Shown here: positions 37,527 to 40,450 of the stretch, piece after piece
Layout of the letters: each line of letters begins with the position of its first letter
How positions within the stretch are numbered: position 1 is the stretch's first letter
Source: Candidatus Babelota bacterium
GTDB taxonomy: Bacteria; Babelota; Babeliae; Babelales; Chromulinivoraceae
DNA: 40,450 nucleotides
Assembly: GCA_026389025.1 (NCBI GenBank)
Contig: JAPLIQ010000032.1
Span: 1-40,450 of the forward strand
Direction of reading: 5' to 3'
Program-made: the position numbers and the translations under genes
Notes under the pieces: generated by a model
Seen by the model: only the letters and a program-made list of their open reading frames with translations
Databases searched by the model: none
Told to the model about the DNA's origin: nothing

Positions 37527-40199
37527 TTATTTACGTTGTGAATATGTTAGAGCCATAGTATTGATTTTATATCCGAAACTCAACAATAAACCGCCATATG
37601 TAGTTCCGTTTATTTCAGTCATTCCAGACTGTATATTACCAAATTGCTGAACATCATACTGGCCTGTACTATCTCCAACCGTAAGTGTTGCTATTTGGAC
37701 ACTTGAAGCAGGAGCAGGAATCACAACCACATTGCCGTACCCACCATTAGCTAACTGAGAACCACTCTCTGCAAAAATAACGTACTCATTAGCCTTACTC
37801 CAAGTCACAGAACCAGCCGTTCCATTAGCAAGCGAATATCTCAGAGTATATGGTAATTGTAATATTGCACCGGTAAAACCAACAAAAGGAAGTCCCCCCT
37901 CAAACTGTTGTTGTACAGTGAAGTCACCTGAACTTACTGTAGCTCCTAAAAGAATATTAAACACATTAAGACTTGTATCTGTATTTGGCAAAGCTATAAG
38001 AACTATTTTAGCCTCCGCGCTTTTACTTGTTTTAAGAGTCATATTAAAGCCAACAGCCAATGAACTCGCATTGTTTTTTGTATCTCGATATGTCCAACTT
38101 CCTATAAATGTACCGTTAGCGAAAGCTGCAACGTCTATAACAGGTATAGAAGTGTTCGGCACAGTAGTAGTATCAAAGCTAACAACAATACCTAAAGTTA
38201 CTGAATCACCTTTAGCAACTGCACTTGCAATAGCTGCTGCTAACGCATTTCGAGTTCCTCCTTGCGCTGTACCACCCGCTATTAATGCAAGGTCAGAAAC
38301 AACGCCGTTGTCATAAACAGGCGAAAGCGTTAAAGTTGTAAGAGCCTTATCAACCCTAGCATATGTATTCAAAGCTGTTTCTTGTGCAGCTGCTAGTGCT
38401 GCTGATGCTGCTGGAGTTGCCCCTGTAATAGTAAACGCTGCTGGATATGTAGCGTTTAACACTTCACCTGTTCCACCAACCTGCAAGGTGTTAGCGCTAA
38501 TAGGAGTTTTTGAATCCCATGTACCATAGTTTTGCGATACCGTTGAAGCTCCATCAAGAGGAACTTGTACAGGATAACCTTTAATAAGTCTTCCTGTGGA
38601 ATCATACACAAACATATAGAATGTAGCTGGTTGCGTTGCTTTAGTAATTTTAGGAATAAAATTAGCAGCTGGAGTAGTTCCATCAAAAGCAAGCATCACA
38701 AACGTAACACCTTGTGCCCACTGAGCAGCAGAAATAGTTGGCATTGCAGCTGCAACCGTTCCATTACTTTTTGTGCCAGCCTTCGATGCATCACCAAAGA
38801 ATGAGAACGCAGAAGCTGTTCCAAAATTAATATTCATAGAAGCTGGTACTGTGGAATTAGCAACCAGTGCTATGCTGCCTGTTGCCGGAGTCGATGGATT
38901 CAATGTAATTTGTTCTTGCAATTGAGAAAGAGAGAAAGACTGTAATGAGCTGTATTCTTTTGCTTTTGCTTTTGCTGCTTTTGCTTGTGCTGCTGCTACT
39001 GTTGGGTTAGGCCCTGTAACTGTTATTTGATTAGGAAATAAGAAAGTAACAACAGGCTTTTGTTGATTTATAGTGAAGTCTATCGAGTTACTCCATACAG
39101 TTCCTGTAGGAAGTGTTGTAGGAATCGGAAGCTTTACAGTATACGAGCTTACAGCCTTCGTCACATTATCTGTACCTGTTATAACTAGCCCTAATTTGGA
39201 TGGAGCGTCGTCGGATGTTAAATCCTTAAGAATGCCGCTTAAATCATCAGCAGCGACCGGAAGAAAGGTTACACCTTTCGACCAATCAAAACTCTCAAAA
39301 TTTACATCACTTACATCTAACGGAATTACAGAGCTACCCTGTGTCCCAACTGTCGAATTATCATCAAAGACTGAAAATGTTGCAATAGCCTTTCCGGTTG
39401 TATCCTTGAAAGTAAAAGACATAAATGATGGATGATTTTTTCCAAAATCTGAAAAATTATTAAATTTTGCGTTAGTAGTAACAGTTTTAGCTATATCAAG
39501 ACCTTTTGCTTTTGCTGCTTTTGCTTTTGCTGCTGCTGCTGCTGCTATTTGAGCTGGTGTTTGCGCTGCTGCTGCCGATAATACTGGAGCTTGATAAACA
39601 TCAATAGTTTGTTTTGCTGGATTATAGGTTAATGCTAAATAATTAGTTGTATTCAATTTACCAATAGCAGTGTTTAAATCTGTCATACCACCCCACCAAT
39701 AGACATTCGTGCTATTTAAAGCACTAGTAGAACCACCAAGCCGACTTACCAATGCACTGTCAGCAAATCCAAGTGCCGTAAATTCAAGAGCGGGGCTTCC
39801 TTCATCAGCTTGATATGTGGCTCCTTCAGTAATAATTATATCTGAAGGGAATTGCGATTGCAGCTGAGTTGACACAGCATCATTCAATACAAATAAAACA
39901 CGTTGGCCTGTGCTCCAACTTATGGTCTGTGGTTCTTTGCCAGACACCACATAATACATATAATAAGGTGCTACAAGCGCTGCAGAAGGAACTATTGACT
40001 GTGGTGAATTTACTAAAGCTTGAGAAGTTACGATTACAGCTCCTGTCGGCATAATTGGAGCTGCTATTGGTACAGCTGGTGTTTTTTCTTTAACAAATTT
40101 AACCACATCTATAACACTCCACACGTCCGCTCGCACAGCTGCAGCTTGCAAGCCCATGAAGGCTGCTAAGGTAATTAATAATTTTGATCTTTTTTCCAT
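37527..40199 (-). CDS. large secreted surface protein with Ala/Lys linkers
   Basis: 890 residues from the ATG at 40199; AAGGA lies 7 bases upstream, while the frame opens at 40232. Signal peptide (about 1-24, ending AVRADVW). Long stretches of short beta strands (VTWSKANEYVIFAES, ISWSTGQRVLFVLND) are separated by two Ala/Lys-rich linkers (AAAAAAKAKAAKAKG at about 227-245 and QAKAAKAKAKEYSS at about 420-435). Ser/Thr/Gly/Asn-rich and almost Cys-free. The first and last domains share a W-(S/T)-x-(G/K)-(x)-R/E-(V)LF pattern. A modular surface or adhesin-like role is likely, but it has no known family. Confidence 0.75.
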   Translation of the reverse strand: MEKRSKLLITLAAFMGLQAAAVRADVWSVIDVVKFVKEKTPAVPIAAPIMPTGAVIVTSQALVNSPQSIVPSAALVAPYYMYYVVSGKEPQTISWSTGQRVLFVLNDAVSTQLQSQFPSDIIITEGATYQADEGSPALEFTALGFADSALVSRLGGSTSALNSTNVYWWGGMTDLNTAIGKLNTTNYLALTYNPAKQTIDVYQAPVLSAAAAQTPAQIAAAAAAKAKAAKAKGLDIAKTVTTNAKFNNFSDFGKNHPSFMSFTFKDTTGKAIATFSVFDDNSTVGTQGSSVIPLDVSDVNFESFDWSKGVTFLPVAADDLSGILKDLTSDDAPSKLGLVITGTDNVTKAVSSYTVKLPIPTTLPTGTVWSNSIDFTINQQKPVVTFLFPNQITVTGPNPTVAAAQAKAAKAKAKEYSSLQSFSLSQLQEQITLNPSTPATGSIALVANSTVPASMNINFGTASAFSFFGDASKAGTKSNGTVAAAMPTISAAQWAQGVTFVMLAFDGTTPAANFIPKITKATQPATFYMFVYDSTGRLIKGYPVQVPLDGASTVSQNYGTWDSKTPISANTLQVGGTGEVLNATYPAAFTITGATPAASAALAAAQETALNTYARVDKALTTLTLSPVYDNGVVSDLALIAGGTAQGGTRNALAAAIASAVAKGDSVTLGIVVSFDTTTVPNTSIPVIDVAAFANGTFIGSWTYRDTKNNASSLAVGFNMTLKTSKSAEAKIVLIALPNTDTSLNVFNILLGATVSSGDFTVQQQFEGGLPFVGFTGAILQLPYTLRYSLANGTAGSVTWSKANEYVIFAESGSQLANGGYGNVVVIPAPASSVQIATLTVGDSTGQYDVQQFGNIQSGMTEINGTTYGGLLLSFGYKINTMALTYSQRK

Positions 40200-40276
40200 A
40201 CAAATTCCTTTAATCATTATAATTTTTCTCACTTACTACACTCGTCAAACTAAAAAGTACCTCCTTTAGTTATAAA

Positions 40277-40450
40277 CTAACCAACATCTGCCGACGCTGG
40301 ATTTTGCAGACTTGATGCTTCTTTTTGCTCTGCATCAAAAAATTCTTTTGTTTTAGTTTCAAGATCGGTTGAAGTCTCAGTTGCCGTCGCGCCCAAGTAA
40401 TCTTCCATGTATATATTTTGCACAATGGTAATCAAGAGATTGAGCCATGC
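40277..40450 (-). CDS. C-terminal end of a gene running off the right edge
   Basis: 57 residues plus stop; the start is beyond the window. It reads AWLNLLITIVQNIYMEDYLG then a Thr/Glu/Lys-rich tail (ETKTKEFFDAEQKEASS). The hydrophobic N-terminal part may be the end of a membrane helix. No family recognised. It lies upstream of the surface protein gene in the same direction, 77 bases away. Confidence 0.5.
   Translation of the reverse strand, partial: AWLNLLITIVQNIYMEDYLGATATETSTDLETKTKEFFDAEQKEASSLQNPASADVG

Noticed and set aside
37918-39435. Several frames antisense to the large surface protein
   Set aside because: They lack signals and follow the codon pattern of the real gene on the other strand.
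1-40450. CRISPR arrays, rRNA genes, insertion-sequence transposases
   Set aside because: No regularly spaced repeats, rRNA sequence or recognisable transposase gene was seen.

Overview
This AT-rich window has the look of an intracellular, host-associated bacterium. My best guess is Candidatus Dependentiae (TM6, class Babeliae). That rests on the general style: many small secreted proteins without recognisable domains, an ankyrin protein, a secreted Cu/Zn superoxide dismutase, a standalone GIY-YIG protein, a Lys/Ala-rich histone-like protein and compact housekeeping operons. I could not confirm it by any search.

Layout. Positions 1-10,300 are accessory. After the start of a LysE-like transporter come secreted proteins of unknown function, including three tandem paralogous secreted coiled-coil proteins (4240-9607) and a small secreted protein (9877-10221) that shares a C-terminal Trp-Asn motif with one of them. 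Positions 10,345-15,838 hold a Phd-antitoxin-like small acidic protein, an MBL/beta-CASP ribonuclease, an ankyrin protein, an outer-membrane-barrel-like protein, a seven-bladed YVTN propeller and membrane-anchored SodC. Positions 16,000-22,454 hold two signal-peptide-bearing kinases of the chloramphenicol-phosphotransferase type, a polymorphic toxin with an overlapping immunity gene, a second Phd-like protein, a GIY-YIG protein and a secreted acetyltransferase/hydrolase pair. Degenerate repeats and a recurring terminator hairpin are scattered between them.

Positions 22,579-28,637 look like one integrated element. A leftward four-gene operon includes phage-type packaging-associated proteins. 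A rightward module carries a zinc-finger primase domain, a Toprim/RecA-like helicase, a MerR-like regulator and a serine recombinase whose stop codon lies inside the 3' end of tRNA-Asp. The gene set (integrase, small DNA-binding protein, primase-helicase, packaging-like small proteins, no capsid genes) resembles a phage satellite, and this is my main candidate for an undescribed system.

The right part is housekeeping: a tRNA-Asp/Asn/Val cluster, a SppA-like protease, a dus-mreC operon, a histone-like protein, an operon of rsmG, a MATE transporter, gatC, gatA and a small secreted protein, then a secreted protein, a large secreted surface protein with Ala/Lys linkers and the end of another gene. 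Genes are commonly preceded by an AGGGG-type Shine-Dalgarno and convergent pairs are separated by strong bidirectional hairpin terminators.
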